A stretch of DNA of 64,000 nt from Bedellia somnulentella (GCA_963576735.1 OY755184.1:2542001-2606000); one strand, 5' to 3'; shown: positions 57,401-59,755, counted from the first letter of the stretch. The notes: generated by a model from the letters alone, not told the origin. Numbers and translations are program-made.

Positions 57401-59755
57401 TTCAGACATAAAAACTCCTCAGCCACATTTGGAAATTGATAGAGAACAAGATGGTAGAAATAAAGTATTGTTGATGACGGGTCTCCACCAGCATTTAATG
57501 AATTATACCTATACATATACTTTCACAGAGATATGACACAAAATATGGATAGCCACAACTTTCAAATCAGAAATTACTCAGCTATTTATGGAAGAGTAAA
57601 ACAAATAAGGTTGATGGGTTTCCTGCACTTTTAATTACATTACCCTACAACAAAGCTTTGTAGGCTGCTTATGTTAAAAAGTGAGCTAGGCTAGTGTGTC
57701 TAAAAATTAAAAGATAATTAGAATAGCACCACCCTGTTTCTACCGATGGGTGTATGTAAGAGGCGACTAACAGTATTGGGACTTTTAAGGGATTTTTGGG
57801 CAATGCGGTTGGAGACCCATCACCAACAACCTTTATTTTACCATATTTTCCCCACACAATTTTCCAAAAGTGGCTGAGGAGTTTCTAATTCCTTAGCTCT
57901 GGCTACCCCTTCTAGGGATTTATAGCTGTGAGTATATGTATGTATGTAATTTGAAAAACACAAGCAATAAATTTCATTATAATTAATCAATCTATTATAA
58001 AATGATTAGATCATAGTGAAGTCACCAGTGTTATAACACTATTCTGCATAAAAACATATGTTTGATGATACTTGTGCTAAGTATGACATGATTAATGTTT
58101 AAGGATTATATCATTTATTTATTCGATAAATTCGCTTTTATATATAATTTATATATTTATTATTTAGTCATCTCATTCTGACCAATATAGTGTCAATAAA
58201 ATAGTGCTCATAATAGGCCTCCTGTTTGATGTGGTCATCTAAATGCTACATTTTAGTTTGGTCCTATCCTATAAGGTCTCTAGCGTTTACCACAACATGA
58301 ACACCAGTCAAAGCTTAATAATTATTGACCAGTATTTTATATTTAGGTCATTGTGAATCTTAATACATGTCAATACTTATTGGGTCAGTAAATAAACAAA
58401 TTAATTCTTTACCTTGACATCTTGACCTGTTATTATACTGAGTGCGAATATTATCAGGCCAAGTAAAATTAATGCAAATTATATACTGAAATTATAACTA
58501 CACTTTTAAGAAAATATTGATACTGTTTGGAAAATAAAACAAAAAGTTAAGTGTTAGTTTTCATAAGCATATGAAGACAGTGAACAGAGTTTTGAATATT
58601 AATTCAGTGTACTATGAGAATAGTTACTTATTTAAGCCAATTGCTTTCATTAGGGTAGGCAGATACTAAACTGTGAAGGAGAAAGTTGTGAACTGTCAAG
58701 AAGAAATAGATAAAGTTCCTAGTTTAAATAGTTCTGTATGTAATACCTGATTCAGGTAATAGAGTCATGGAGATGTACAACAGCATTAAATAAAATTAGA
58801 CCTACATAAGACTCCAATATTAAAATATGTCTTTTATTAGGAAAAACATGATTGGAGTCTCTAACAAAAATTTATTACTATTACTTGGTATTTTCTCCAC
58901 AGAGAAAGTTATCATTGTTATAACACACCATAATCCAAAGATAAGTAAACAAAGTCTGATAGGTAATAATTAAGAAATGGTGATAAAACAGTACTATACA
59001 CATAACAATAAATATTTTGTATCTTTAGTCTCTTTGTTGCCAAACACAAACAGATAAAGATTTAATAACATTACACATCCTTAGATAGTACCACCACAAA
59101 TAATAATCAAATTCACTAATAAGGGAATATTCATTTAATTATCCTGGATAACTGCATTCAGAAGTATATCTCTGGGCAAGATATTTGCATGTAAGGCCTA
59201 TATATTGCATAAGTTCTAGGTGGGTAGGATTTTTTACCTTGATCAAAAATTGTGTGAAGAAATAAAAATCATCAGTTTTCATATGAAGTATGTTCTCATG
59301 TAAGCGATTAGTTTCGTAACAAAGAGCATCGTATGACTGCTGTCGCACAAAACAAGTTCTTCTAGTGAAAGTGATAAAATAAGGCCTCTCGTTCAGCCGT
59401 GACCACATTTACGAAAATAAATATTATGCATTTTTGACACCAAGTATATTCTCCGACTTAATACGAACAAGTTCAGAATGTCAATTATGTCTAGCTCAAA
59501 ACAGAAGCGAATAAACTAAAGAAATAACGGTATAATCGACCCGCAACATTTGTAGCGAGTTTTAATCATAAAAGGATCGTATATTGTGAAACCTACCTTA
59601 TAGTACACATCCATAAGGATAGTGTCCGGAAGTCCCCGCAAAACATCTCTACCGCACTTAAATTTATGCAAGTAATTCACTAAATTCGTCAAACACAGCT
59701 GATATAAATTATCTGGTATTTTTTTTGCACTAGAGTTATGCGACGCGTCAGCCAT
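782..59755 (-). CDS. APPBP2: APPBP2 orthologue (amyloid protein-binding protein 2), 13 coding exons
   Basis: Joined minus-strand exons 59755-59597, 15359-15246, 12689-12575, 11878-11752, 10122-9928, 9060-8884, 8605-8398, 7896-7738, 6468-6363, 5738-5596, 5113-4948, 4042-3914 and 888-782 give 1905 nt, that is 634 residues plus a stop. Every junction has GT/AG ends and a matching phase. The product aligns from end to end with vertebrate APPBP2 (about 585 residues), through phrases such as DVYYK, RLCILGSEL, GGFLNEAGWY, GFYLLNVD, HVATAQEDLAY, AKHYGNLGRLYQSM and GLEYDYRG. Residues about 290-600 form TPR helices. In vertebrates APPBP2 binds the cytoplasmic tail of amyloid precursor protein, associates with microtubules and is a CUL2-RING substrate receptor for certain C-terminal degrons; those roles are inferred here. 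The ATG at 59755 sits in the better context and matches the vertebrate start. An in-frame ATG at 59785 would add 10 residues. Confidence 0.93.
1237..1544 (+). repeat. Family A tRNA-derived SINE, copy 1 (defines the family)
   Basis: A head with Pol III-like boxes (box A about gatagctcagtgggtag, box B about gttcaaatccc) is followed by a body with a CACGTGA-rich inverted motif and an end reading cctctgccaacccc. Full copies continue to ggcgtgaacgtttatg and a (TTATG)n-like tail; this one lacks that tail. About a dozen copies occur in the window on both strands. Confidence 0.8.
1848..1986 (+). repeat. Family C non-LTR retrotransposon 3' end, copy 1 (defines the family)
   Basis: Translates in part as MKRLMYVNEDREVCQ- and KWRSIVSACP-like text, the C-terminus of a lepidopteran reverse-transcriptase ORF, followed almost at once by a stop and the tail ggcgtgagtatttgtatgtatgtatg. 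It is 5'-truncated, as LINE insertions usually are. I cannot assign the clade from the tail alone. Confidence 0.6.
2143..2321. repeat. Fold-back pair of tRNA-like (family D) sequences
   Basis: Both ends are tRNA-like with box B ggttcgattcc, facing outward in opposite orientations. The outer ~29 bp (AAATTTCGACACAGGCGGG and its complement) form near-perfect terminal inverted repeats. The right half has a box A-like tagatcaattggcagagcg. It is flanked by the family D leader taaataaaggaaagaaa. These are SINE-type relics, not working tRNA genes: there is no credible acceptor stem. Confidence 0.65.
2669..2925 (+). repeat. Family E tRNA(Ser)-like SINE
   Basis: The head has box A tggccgagtgg and box B ggttcgatccc, followed by an AT-rich body ending cttgatctgtgtaatatgtcc and a (TTTA)n tail at 2896-2922. 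Fragments of the same family occur on the minus strand near 26575-26640 and 45865-45935. Confidence 0.7.
2923..3265 (-). pseudogene. Truncated LINE ORF C-terminus
   Basis: Minus-strand translation of about 100 residues ends with phrases such as VPSSRTNLLFESAFARAV and LADFTESSLYYL, typical of the extreme C-terminus of insect Jockey/CR1-type ORF2. It is cut off upstream, and its tail abuts the (TTTA)n tract at 2896-2922, which could belong to either this element or the SINE beside it. Confidence 0.55.
3328..3630. pseudogene. Duplicated APPBP2 exon 12 fragment, unit B
   Basis: 3328-3409 is identical, as far as I can read, to 3905-3986: the splice donor and 3' two-thirds of exon 12. It then switches abruptly to sequence resembling the inverted flank of exon 8. 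The fragment has a donor but no acceptor, so it should not act as an exon. The lack of mismatches suggests a recent duplication or conversion. Confidence 0.75.
3643..3880 (-). repeat. Family B SINE-like element, copy 1 (defines the family)
   Basis: About 240 bp. In its own orientation it starts tgctgtgtagtgtcggctta and ends tatagccgtgagtatatg plus (TATG)n. A conserved middle reads gatgcggttggagaccc, whose ggttggagacc resembles a Pol III box B. There is no ORF. Around 20 copies lie in this window. I call it SINE-like rather than SINE because the 5' promoter box is weak. Confidence 0.7.
3914..4042 (-). CDS. APPBP2: APPBP2 exon 12
   Basis: Encodes residues about 556-599 including LKLFGERYSGLEYDYRG, the most conserved C-terminal TPR segment, then VHVFTKLKQHDRADLYNRLL. 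The acceptor is tttccag and the donor G|gtgag. A partial copy lies about 0.6 kb downstream at 3328-3409. Confidence 0.92.
4064..4404 (+). repeat. Family A SINE, copy 2
   Basis: Nearly full body with both tRNA-like boxes (tgatagctcaatgggtag and gttcaaatcccgg). It ends cctctgccaaccaa without the usual gcgtgaacg tail. Confidence 0.8.
4948..5113 (-). CDS. APPBP2: APPBP2 exon 11
   Basis: Encodes residues about 502-556, DAEAMHLKAIAIKEELLG through HLASLYNY to RSIAI. This is a canonical TPR unit matching vertebrate HIKAIQIKEQLLG. The donor is A|gtaagtat and the acceptor ttctcag. Confidence 0.93.
5596..5738 (-). CDS. APPBP2: APPBP2 exon 10
   Basis: Encodes residues about 454-501 including AFGEKNVQTAKHYGNLGR and YQSMQKFE, nearly identical to vertebrate APPBP2. 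The donor is GAG|gtaatg and the acceptor gcttccag. Confidence 0.93.
6363..6468 (-). CDS. APPBP2: APPBP2 exon 9
   Basis: Encodes residues about 419-453, NLVPPDHLLLASAKRVKAL then ILEEIALDAPAGQAMS, matching vertebrate LPEDHLLLASSKRVKAL. It ends in phase 1 and joins exon 10 through a Glu codon. Confidence 0.92.
6510..6640 (-). repeat. Family C LINE 3' end, copy 2
   Basis: Minus-strand tail segment starting at the (TATG)-side acttacgccatt and running into the KWRSI- and KRLMDV-like codons. It is 5'-truncated in the intron just upstream of exon 9. Confidence 0.55.
6886..7131 (+). repeat. Family B element, copy 2
   Basis: Full-length, from tgctgtgtagtgtc to gccgtgagtatatg and (TATG)n, within APPBP2 intron 8. 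Confidence 0.8.
7419..7669 (+). repeat. Family B element, copy 3
   Basis: Full-length copy about 290 bp from copy 2, in the same orientation and the same intron. It splits sequence (7190-7340 and 7675-7730) that also occurs inverted in units A and B near 1.7-3.6 kb. The duplicates lack the insertion, so the element arrived after, or was absent from, the copied version. Confidence 0.8.
7738..7896 (-). CDS. APPBP2: APPBP2 exon 8
   Basis: Encodes residues 366-418, EALSTLRLVFG then HVATAQEDLAYALYVMEYS and FYKAREHAERAIRIIE. This TPR pair matches vertebrate HVATAHEDLAYSSYVHQYS. Both ends are phase 0. Confidence 0.93.
8196..8289 (-). pseudogene. Decayed partial duplicate of APPBP2 exon 7
   Basis: About 80% identical to 8394-8487, covering the donor side of exon 7 (caaccacactggtaggcatc versus cagccacactagtaggtatc). 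It has several substitutions and no acceptor. It lies about 200 bp downstream of the true exon, in the same orientation. Confidence 0.7.
8398..8605 (-). CDS. APPBP2: APPBP2 exon 7
   Basis: Encodes residues about 296-365: VVIEVLRACGKACVVKRQF, an Ala/Arg-rich helix pair, then LDLGFYLLNVDQIPTSVAVYE. It matches vertebrate VVVDVLRQASKACVVKREF and GFYLLNVDN. The exon is unusually GC-rich. The donor is GAG|gtcagt. Confidence 0.92.
8884..9060 (-). CDS. APPBP2: APPBP2 exon 6
   Basis: Encodes residues about 237-295, LQEHEECPIGRTVVEGMG to LYKEFSALFFVRCDYNAAY and LKLLTPDTPPK. It matches the vertebrate LYGELCALLFAKSHYDEAY segment. The acceptor is acttgcag. Confidence 0.9.
9466..9664 (+). repeat. Family B element, copy 4, with an opposed remnant
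   Basis: 9545-9664 is the 3' half of a plus-strand copy ending in (TATG)n. 9466-9535 is a decayed minus-strand start of another copy, so two truncated copies meet head to head. Confidence 0.6.
9928..10122 (-). CDS. APPBP2: APPBP2 exon 5
   Basis: Encodes residues about 172-236. The first part (LLNTQSAYCCFPAAAETYS then LALKLLGH) aligns with the vertebrate RLLHVRNGNC...ETFKLAQTY region. The second, acidic part (DESSSSLDH, NDIDVCDK, TDDDDEICC) has no vertebrate counterpart and is an insect-side insertion that accounts for much of the extra length. Confidence 0.88.
10130..11588. other. APPBP2 intron 4, mostly unassigned
   Basis: AT-rich, without a convincing ORF. It holds a tRNA-like family D head at 11261-11340 and little else recognisable. 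Confidence 0.5.
11261..11340 (+). repeat. Family D tRNA-like SINE head
   Basis: tcagctcagttggcagagc (box A) and gggttcgagtc (box B) separated by a 30-bp loop with tacatccgggtgtcg. The flanks do not pair into an acceptor stem, so this is a SINE relic rather than a tRNA gene. Confidence 0.6.
11589..11669 (-). pseudogene. Decayed partial duplicate of APPBP2 exon 4
   Basis: About 88% identical to 11747-11828: the donor and 3' half of exon 4. It keeps the splice donor (tcacctat) but has no acceptor and contains substitutions. It lies about 160 bp downstream of the real exon, in the same orientation. Confidence 0.75.
11752..11878 (-). CDS. APPBP2: APPBP2 exon 4
   Basis: Encodes residues about 130-172, GGFLNEAGWYADARTVLE to CRDLCRSQPRTTHYRRLTL and ECCH, matching vertebrate GGFLSDAGWYSDAEKVFL. 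It begins by completing a split Gly codon from exon 3. Confidence 0.92.
11941..12168 (-). repeat. Family A SINE, copy 3 (truncated)
   Basis: Body only. The tRNA-like head is missing beyond the tcatgattgaaccacaaca region. It abuts exon 4's upstream intron sequence. Confidence 0.7.
12275..12400 (-). repeat. Family C LINE 3' end, copy 3
   Basis: Starts at tacatatactcacgccgtta and reads into the codons for the SIVSA/DRTKW-like terminus on the minus strand. Confidence 0.55.
12575..12689 (-). CDS. APPBP2: APPBP2 exon 3
   Basis: Encodes residues 92-130, AVIEYGSMLSTELASVYLT to KHQLILLGLSLG. It aligns with vertebrate ALMDHGVKVASVLAYSFSR and KAIQVGFVLG. The acceptor is tatttcag and the donor G|gtaagg. 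Confidence 0.9.
12743..12858 (-). repeat. Family A SINE, copy 4 (3' end only)
   Basis: Contains the tail side (ataaacgttcacgccgaata, cgaaggggttggcagagg) and stops in the middle of the body with an internal deletion. Confidence 0.7.
12922..13112 (+). repeat. Family B element, copy 5 (old)
   Basis: Strongly diverged but collinear: atcaacccatttttgcccgc through gacccatcaccaacaac to ttatagacgtaag. The (TATG)n tail is lost. Confidence 0.5.
13350..13445 (+). repeat. Family D tRNA-like SINE with leader
   Basis: Preceded by the family leader (catgtggggattattt, aataaaggaaagaaa). Box A is tagctcaattggcaaagcg; box B has decayed. Confidence 0.55.
13474..13703 (+). repeat. Family B element, copy 6
   Basis: A variant with cccacgggtgtcgtaagagg and a shorter end (gatgtatggccgtgagtgta plus TATG repeats). 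Confidence 0.7.
13756..13865 (+). repeat. Family C LINE 3' end, copy 4
   Basis: Reads NKRACMKRLMDVNEA and CQDLIKWRSIV in one frame, then breaks off before the tail. It lies 50 bp after a family B copy. Confidence 0.6.
13866..15245. other. APPBP2 intron 2, mostly unassigned
   Basis: AT-rich, no convincing ORF. It contains a fragment with gcccgtcccagcttcgc near 14335 (the reverse of a Helitron-like 3' phrase), the common lepidopteran phrase accgacttcaaaaaaggagg at about 14431, and a minus-strand family C tail at 15055-15105. Confidence 0.5.
15246..15359 (-). CDS. APPBP2: APPBP2 exon 2
   Basis: 38 codons, both ends phase 0 (residues 54-91): MLQEKRLCILGSELADLD then TFERLLRYSGHQLKLLQCF. It aligns with vertebrate QGRLCQLGSEFCELEVFAK. 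Its upstream partner, exon 1, is 44 kb away. Confidence 0.92.
15679..15862 (+). repeat. Family A SINE, copy 5 (headless)
   Basis: Body from tcgtgaggaaacccacacg to agtatctctgcc, without the tRNA-like part. Confidence 0.7.
16371..17020. repeat. Left subterminal repeat zone of the DNA transposon
   Basis: Multiple ATATAAGT/ACTTATAT copies (about 16436, 16446, 16472, 16586, 17014), plus gccatatacgcctatatggc. The tnpA-bound subterminal repeats of CACTA elements are the nearest known analogue. Binding here is inference. Confidence 0.6.
17203..17481 (+). CDS. Small Cys-rich protein of the DNA transposon (92 aa)
   Basis: Begins MPIILDIDGFLTKKHF, then has CPGC at residues about 37-40, WCDNC at about 72-76 and CEIC near the end: three Cys-x2-Cys pairs that could bind zinc. 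The reading frame follows an acceptor (ttaacag) at 17196. A likely 5' noncoding exon ends AAAG|gtaagtatt at 16733, giving an intron of 463 nt, so the ATG lies 6 nt into exon 2. I do not recognise the family. It is the first gene inside the transposon, in the same orientation as the DUF4806 gene. The presence of a spliced leader and an open frame argues for a real gene. Confidence 0.6.
   Translation: MPIILDIDGFLTKKHFRSLRSLRWPWSVTHFVLSETCPGCHSLVSINNRNFHFIKNQERIRALLYQDWFWCDNCFTYAVYDHFPTDECEICK
17482..18588 (+). other. Spacer and 5' region of the DUF4806 gene
   Basis: AT-rich. A possible 5' noncoding exon ends at catag|gtaacg (18078), with the acceptor ttttcag at 18563-18569. The tRNA-like phrase gtgggtttgagtcctgttc near 18423-18445 suggests a decayed SINE in the intron. 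No ORF of note. Confidence 0.4.
18589..20179 (+). CDS. DUF4806-domain protein of the DNA transposon (440 aa, 2 exons)
   Basis: Joined 18589-18945 and 19214-20179, phase 0, donor GAG|gtaagt and acceptor atatttttcag. The N-terminal 40 residues (MPYKVVQTMERGRLRL, then WERNGILFWPKN) look like the lead domain often found ahead of DUF4806 in insect and cnidarian proteins. Residues about 120-225 are polar and partly coiled-coil (IQEDVQAIKQDIKTILNNQ). Residues about 240-362 match DUF4806: IIRNLEDFNDFEKNL, a Gly/Ser linker, LKGCSWTG, then FKIILKNARQRCESN. The basic region after 362 may be a nuclear signal and the Pro/Val-rich tail is low complexity. DUF4806 has no established function; its position beside a transposase suggests DNA binding at the subterminal repeats, which is inference. 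Upstream ATGs from 18517 lie in the intron. Confidence 0.8.
20180..21516. other. Convergent spacer of the DNA transposon
   Basis: Lies between the 3' ends of the DUF4806 gene and the transposase gene. It is AT-rich except for a GC-rich fold-back element at 20892-21119. No ORF is convincing. Confidence 0.6.
20892..21119. mobile_element. GC-rich fold-back MITE, 228 bp
   Basis: About 97-bp arms are near-perfect inverted complements, starting GCTGCCGACAAATCTGCCGC and ending with its complement, around a short centre (cggagcggcgggcg). Flanked on both sides by TTTAA (20887-20891 and 21120-21124), read as a 5-bp target duplication, though TTAA or TAA cannot be excluded. Its GC content is far above the surrounding transposon. 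Confidence 0.85.
21517..22715 (-). CDS. Transposase exon 3
   Basis: Starts after ctttacag with VANFNSKHGCLKC and runs 399 codons to the stop. An ATG at 22746 lies upstream in the intron and is not the start. Confidence 0.82.
21517..23922 (-). CDS. DDE-type transposase, CMC/EnSpm tnp2-like (646 aa, 3 exons)
   Basis: Joined minus-strand exons 23922-23370, 23161-22973 and 22715-21517. Phases fit and there is no stop until TAA. A TGA two codons before the ATG supports the start. Visible blocks: YSIKNWALDFNISH (about 68-81), NINVDGLPVF with D154, FAGNGKPSDLDAF (187-199), FICDSPARAMIKG with D239, GCLKCTIVGEY with a Cys pair at 258/261, DSLHLIDLGLMKRLL with H322, and CFENKLYSIKKMVRQGN with E482. 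The D..D..E spacing and the final block correspond to the DUF4218-like end of tnp2-type transposases of the CMC superfamily; residue roles are inference. Known role of the family: cutting and rejoining at the element's ends. Convergent with the two plus-strand genes. Confidence 0.82.
22973..23161 (-). CDS. Transposase exon 2
   Basis: Starts after ctcaacag and completes Gly185. Carries GKPSDLDAF and CDSPARA with the second Asp. The donor is AAAG|gtaagttg. Confidence 0.8.
23370..23922 (-). CDS. Transposase exon 1
   Basis: Residues 1-184 plus one base. Acidic N-terminus, then the helical block NWALDFNISHAAVNSLLE and the first catalytic-type Asp in INVDGLP. The donor is G|gttagt. Confidence 0.8.
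24300..24798. repeat. Right subterminal repeat zone of the DNA transposon
   Basis: Paired ACTTATAT/ATATAAGT motifs at about 24383, 24408, 24510-24540 and 24630-24650, with recurring agtacaattactcttcagtg and aattatgcttcagtgcaatt phrases. The zone mirrors the left side and ends in the terminal inverted repeat. Confidence 0.6.
25754..27655. other. Unassigned intron with a degenerate GGAC...TTTGAT repeat
   Basis: AT-rich. Six loose copies of a motif like GGACGTAGCTGATTTTGAT lie near 25855, 25883, 25905, 26356, 26410 and 26513. A minus-strand fragment of the family E SINE is at 26575-26640, and a family C LINE tail lies at about 27125-27245. ORFs here are short and not convincing. Confidence 0.45.
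27656..28170. repeat. Dispersed lepidopteran repeat with GGTTCCGTAC ends
   Basis: Opens agggttccgtacgtctgaat and closes catcgtacggaaccctcttc followed by ttcaactcgcacttgtcccc. Inverted GGTTCCGTAC/GTACGGAACC at the ends and the middle phrase tgtctgtccgtccgtcg are features of a repeat I recall as very common in moths and butterflies. Its class is unsure (MITE-like or truncated retroposon). Confidence 0.6.
28171..28734. other. Unassigned intron
   Basis: AT-rich, with no ORF or repeat I can name. Confidence 0.5.
28735..28951 (+). repeat. Family B element, copy 7 (old)
   Basis: Collinear but with many substitutions. It ends tttatagacgtgatttttaa and a short TATG run. Confidence 0.6.
29270..29350 (+). 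repeat. Family C LINE 3' end, copy 5
   Basis: Contains aaagtggcgatcgatctctg and aataggcgtgagta. A second short piece of the same tail is at about 29825-29915. Confidence 0.5.
29509..29723 (+). repeat. Family B element, copy 8
   Basis: Missing a few internal bases (ttgccgtgggtgagaggcg). The tail is reduced to gccatgagtatatg. Confidence 0.7.
29965..30195. repeat. GC-rich dispersed repeat after a poly-T tract
   Basis: A run of T at 29967-29979 precedes taccggaggggaaatcctca and a GC-rich body with cgactaaaacccctccggct. It ends with a short tandem agctaagtcggatagggg. It resembles a repeat family I recall from Lepidoptera (taccagaaggcaaatc type). The poly-T suggests a retroposon in minus orientation. 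Confidence 0.45.
30501..30866 (-). repeat. Family A SINE, copy 6 (full length)
   Basis: Complete: the tail acataacataaacgttcacg is at the left, and the head with box B gatttgaacactagtcg and box A ctgggctatcacggt (minus strand) is at the right. Confidence 0.85.
31107..31355 (+). repeat. Family B element, copy 9
   Basis: Full length. It is preceded at 31086-31106 by a second, truncated start (tttgtagtgtcggtttagat), so two copies or a slippage duplicate meet there. Confidence 0.8.
31356..36096. other. Unassigned intron with small repeat fragments
   Basis: No gene is supported. It contains family C LINE fragments near 32695-32790 and 33205-33320, decayed family B pieces near 32525-32650, 33651-33770 and 35128-35290, and the lepidopteran phrase tatagacgtccactggtgga at about 34111-34230, which belongs to a dispersed repeat whose minus-strand frame is open for 68 codons. 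A GC-rich patch at 32305-32420 has no assignment. Confidence 0.5.
36097..36342 (-). repeat. Family B element, copy 10
   Basis: Full length, with the tail acatacatacatatactcac at the left. Confidence 0.8.
37082..37334 (+). repeat. Family B element, copy 11
   Basis: Full length. Its tail is extended to gagtatgtgtatgtatgtatg. Confidence 0.8.
37463..37790 (+). repeat. Family A SINE, copy 7
   Basis: Lacks box A: it starts at accgcttatcgtgcagacg. It keeps box B and the body and ends gatatgcgacatgaacgttt. Confidence 0.75.
37791..39336. other. Unassigned intron
   Basis: AT-rich, no convincing ORF. Decayed family B pieces lie around 38465-38680 in both orientations. Confidence 0.45.
40094..40575 (-). 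repeat. 3' LTR of the retrotransposon
   Basis: Reads TGTTACGACAT...CGTAACA on the minus strand. A TATA-type box (catatataaagagcg) is at about 40397-40411 and AATAAA at 40161-40166. Confidence 0.9.
40592..42124 (-). CDS. Gag-integrase C-terminus fusion ORF (510 aa)
   Basis: Starts at the ATG at 42124; the open frame extends upstream to near the LTR without another ATG. Residues about 1-60 are polar. 65-180 form a long coiled coil with two copies of a NIHSEVQ repeat. About 195-350 is a retrotransposon Gag domain (YDGTTSWSAYRHQF). A CCHC zinc knuckle, CYGCGKRGHLRLSC, is at about 389-402. Directly after it, about 408-505, is the C-terminal end of a Ty3/gypsy integrase (KTRYDRKAY, MLVWLHNP, RWEGPYKVV, VHIDRLAKY). 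The join falls within about 10 residues after the knuckle and keeps the frame. It encodes a capsid-like protein with a nucleic-acid-binding tail but no enzymes. Confidence 0.88.
   Translation of the reverse strand: MPVMPKEDGREGVKTRAQKAAEGEQLSEMSSSVTNPRSDIPEETSAVTNAPSTSTAPAAATNTDLTMIVEMFQSMREAQQSIQDVVKNIHSEVQDVKKNIHSEVQGVVKQEVRELREEQQTKFSQVLTAVNEVSGRVVTVEKDVEQMKEQVTTIEKDIDDMKTDFRGMEKRVLQLESRPVKVVSGENVVAVHGPRVKVPPYDGTTSWSAYRHQFQTVAAANGWTDEQCLTALTVALRGQALSVIEALPTPSGGFKDLLDALESRYGERHLEHVFRAQLRDRVQRSGEGLQQWALEIEKLVRKAYPSVDPKTVEMNLVQAFVDGIRDIEVRTAVRLQHHTSLKDALANALEVEACRQDTRQTHRLREIAEANEDVKVIKAPVGRSTGPICYGCGKRGHLRLSCPLRERMQDVHSLVRENGLHASEKMKTRYDRKAYTPRFEEGMLVWLHNPTRQKGKSPKLQNRWEGPYKVVTRINDVTYRIQRQPREASKIVHIDRLAKYHGSNNTRDEY
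42150..42631 (-). repeat. 5' LTR of the retrotransposon
   Basis: Same length and sequence as the 3' LTR. It would hold the promoter for the gag ORF. Confidence 0.9.
42859..44064. other. Unassigned intron with a short GC-rich hairpin
   Basis: Mostly AT-rich and without ORFs. At 43592-43629 the phrase cattacccg...cgggtaatg forms a hairpin of about 40 bp around ccggccgggagactgcgg. A fragment tagacgtccactgctagata at about 44023 belongs to the same dispersed repeat as 34111. Confidence 0.5.
44065..44193 (-). repeat. Family B element, copy 12 (truncated)
   Basis: Tail end present (tatacatgtactcacggctg); the middle is deleted. Confidence 0.55.
44877..45103 (-). repeat. Family B element, copy 13
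   Basis: Same variant type as the copy at 13474, with cgctcaaaaaccacttg on the minus side. Confidence 0.7.
45333..45692 (-). repeat. Family A SINE, copy 8
   Basis: Full length, with the tail acataacataaacgttcacg and the head near 45620-45690, slightly decayed in box A. Confidence 0.8.
45693..49527. other. Unassigned intron with scattered relics
   Basis: A fragment of the family E SINE (minus strand) is at 45865-45935, and a decayed family A body is at 47573-47715. A small inverted motif (ggctccacggggagcc) is at about 47092. A plus-strand frame at 48518-48655 follows a good acceptor (caaattacag) and reads KKKWLKPRAENFQKKADQI, but no upstream exon fits in phase, so I do not call a gene. Confidence 0.45.
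49528..49763 (-). repeat. Family B element, copy 14 (old)
   Basis: Collinear with the family but heavily mutated (cacacagctataaattttaa to cttagccgacg). Confidence 0.5.
49764..50879. other. Unassigned intron
   Basis: A family C LINE tail piece at about 50240-50400 and a decayed family B piece at about 50700-50840. Nothing else recognised. Confidence 0.45.
50880..51127 (-). repeat. Family B element, copy 15
   Basis: Full length and well preserved, with the tail acatacacatacatatactc. Confidence 0.8.
51128..52283. other. Unassigned intron
   Basis: A 3' family B scrap at 51345-51390, a short (ACTTT)n-like stretch at 51388-51425 and a decayed family A body at 51630-51755. No gene. Confidence 0.45.
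52284..54847 (-). mobile_element. 5'-truncated LINE (Jockey/CR1 group) with ORF2
   Basis: On the minus strand it ends in a (TAAA)n tail (52284-52307). Its 3' untranslated part includes ctgttggtgtgccttgaata. Most of ORF2 is intact but the endonuclease and ORF1 are missing. A copy of the last ~105 bp of the same family is inserted in a SINE at 62602-62709, showing the family has moved within the genome. Confidence 0.85.
52622..54847 (-). pseudogene. LINE ORF2 fragment, reverse transcriptase and C-terminal region
   Basis: About 740 codons open. Residues 30-240 are the linker after the lost endonuclease. 240-500 is reverse transcriptase: GSGPDGIPP, NYRPVSILS, QHGFIKGKS, YTDFMKAFD, SGIPQGSILGP and the catalytic FADD at about 465. 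500-740 is the C-terminal region ending in SLFSFKKKCRQLVPEI. No initiating ATG exists: the open frame begins at a TTG and a stop lies about 80 bp upstream. Because the coding sequence has no frameshift over 2.2 kb, this is a fairly young truncated insertion. It should not be expressed as a full protein. Confidence 0.85.
54848..55549. other. Unassigned intron
   Basis: Only a decayed family B piece (55057-55260) is seen. Confidence 0.45.
55550..55912 (-). repeat. Family A SINE, copy 9 (full length)
   Basis: One of the best-preserved copies, with the tail cataacataacataaacatt at the left and an intact head at the right ending tgggctatcacgg. Confidence 0.85.
55921..56099 (+). repeat. Family B element, copy 16 (5' truncated)
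   Basis: Begins inside the element at aggggcttttaaagtg, immediately after SINE copy 9, and keeps the full (TATG)n tail. Confidence 0.75.
56100..57348. other. Unassigned intron
   Basis: A very decayed family B relic at about 56245-56430. Otherwise AT-rich and empty. Confidence 0.45.
57349..57500 (-). repeat. Family B element, copy 17 (truncated)
   Basis: Tail and 3' half only; a second tail-like piece follows at 57505-57630. Confidence 0.6.
57715..57948 (+). repeat. Family B element, copy 18
   Basis: Missing the first ~15 bp, otherwise intact with tail gtgagtatatgtatgtatg. Confidence 0.75.
57949..59138. other. Unassigned intron just downstream of exon 1
   Basis: AT-rich, and unusually free of family A and B elements. 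Minus-strand AATAAA motifs at about 58832 and 58866 could serve the small ORF at 59139-59408. Confidence 0.4.
59139..59408 (-). CDS. Hypothetical small protein (89 aa) inside APPBP2 intron 1
   Basis: Begins MWSRLNERPYFITFTRR and ends LAQRYTSECSYPG. Composition is balanced and protein-like (DDFYFFTQFLIKVKNP), unlike the AT-biased frames around it. It is in the same orientation as APPBP2 and 188 nt after the exon 1 donor. A good internal acceptor (tttcactag at 59357-59365) would place it as an exon, but its phase (needs two bases) does not fit APPBP2 exon 1 (phase 0). I do not recognise the family. It may be a tiny nested gene, an exon with an unseen upstream partner, or a chance ORF. Confidence 0.4.
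   Translation of the reverse strand: MWSRLNERPYFITFTRRTCFVRQQSYDALCYETNRLHENILHMKTDDFYFFTQFLIKVKNPTHLELMQYIGLTCKYLAQRYTSECSYPG
59597..59755 (-). CDS. APPBP2: APPBP2 exon 1 (start codon)
   Basis: Residues 1-53: MADASHNSSAKKIPDNLYQL to LRGLPDTILMDVYYK, matching vertebrate IPETLYNTAI and LPENIQFDVYYK. The LP..I..DVYY segment is where a CUL2-box-like contact would lie (inference). The ATG at 59755 sits in ccaaaATGgc. An ATG at 59785 in the same frame would add MKRVLFYLAK. The donor is AAG|gtaggt. Confidence 0.9.

Larger units (their letters stand above)
15360..59596 (-). other. APPBP2 intron 1 (about 44.2 kb)
   Basis: Bounded by the exon 1 donor AAG|gtaggt (59596) and the exon 2 acceptor gttccag (15360). 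The intron is an archive of nested transposable elements. At least two Helitrons, one multi-gene DNA transposon, one LTR element, one long LINE fragment and dozens of SINE-sized insertions can be recognised. No host coding exon on either strand is obvious inside it, except possibly the small ORF at 59139-59408. Confidence 0.85.
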
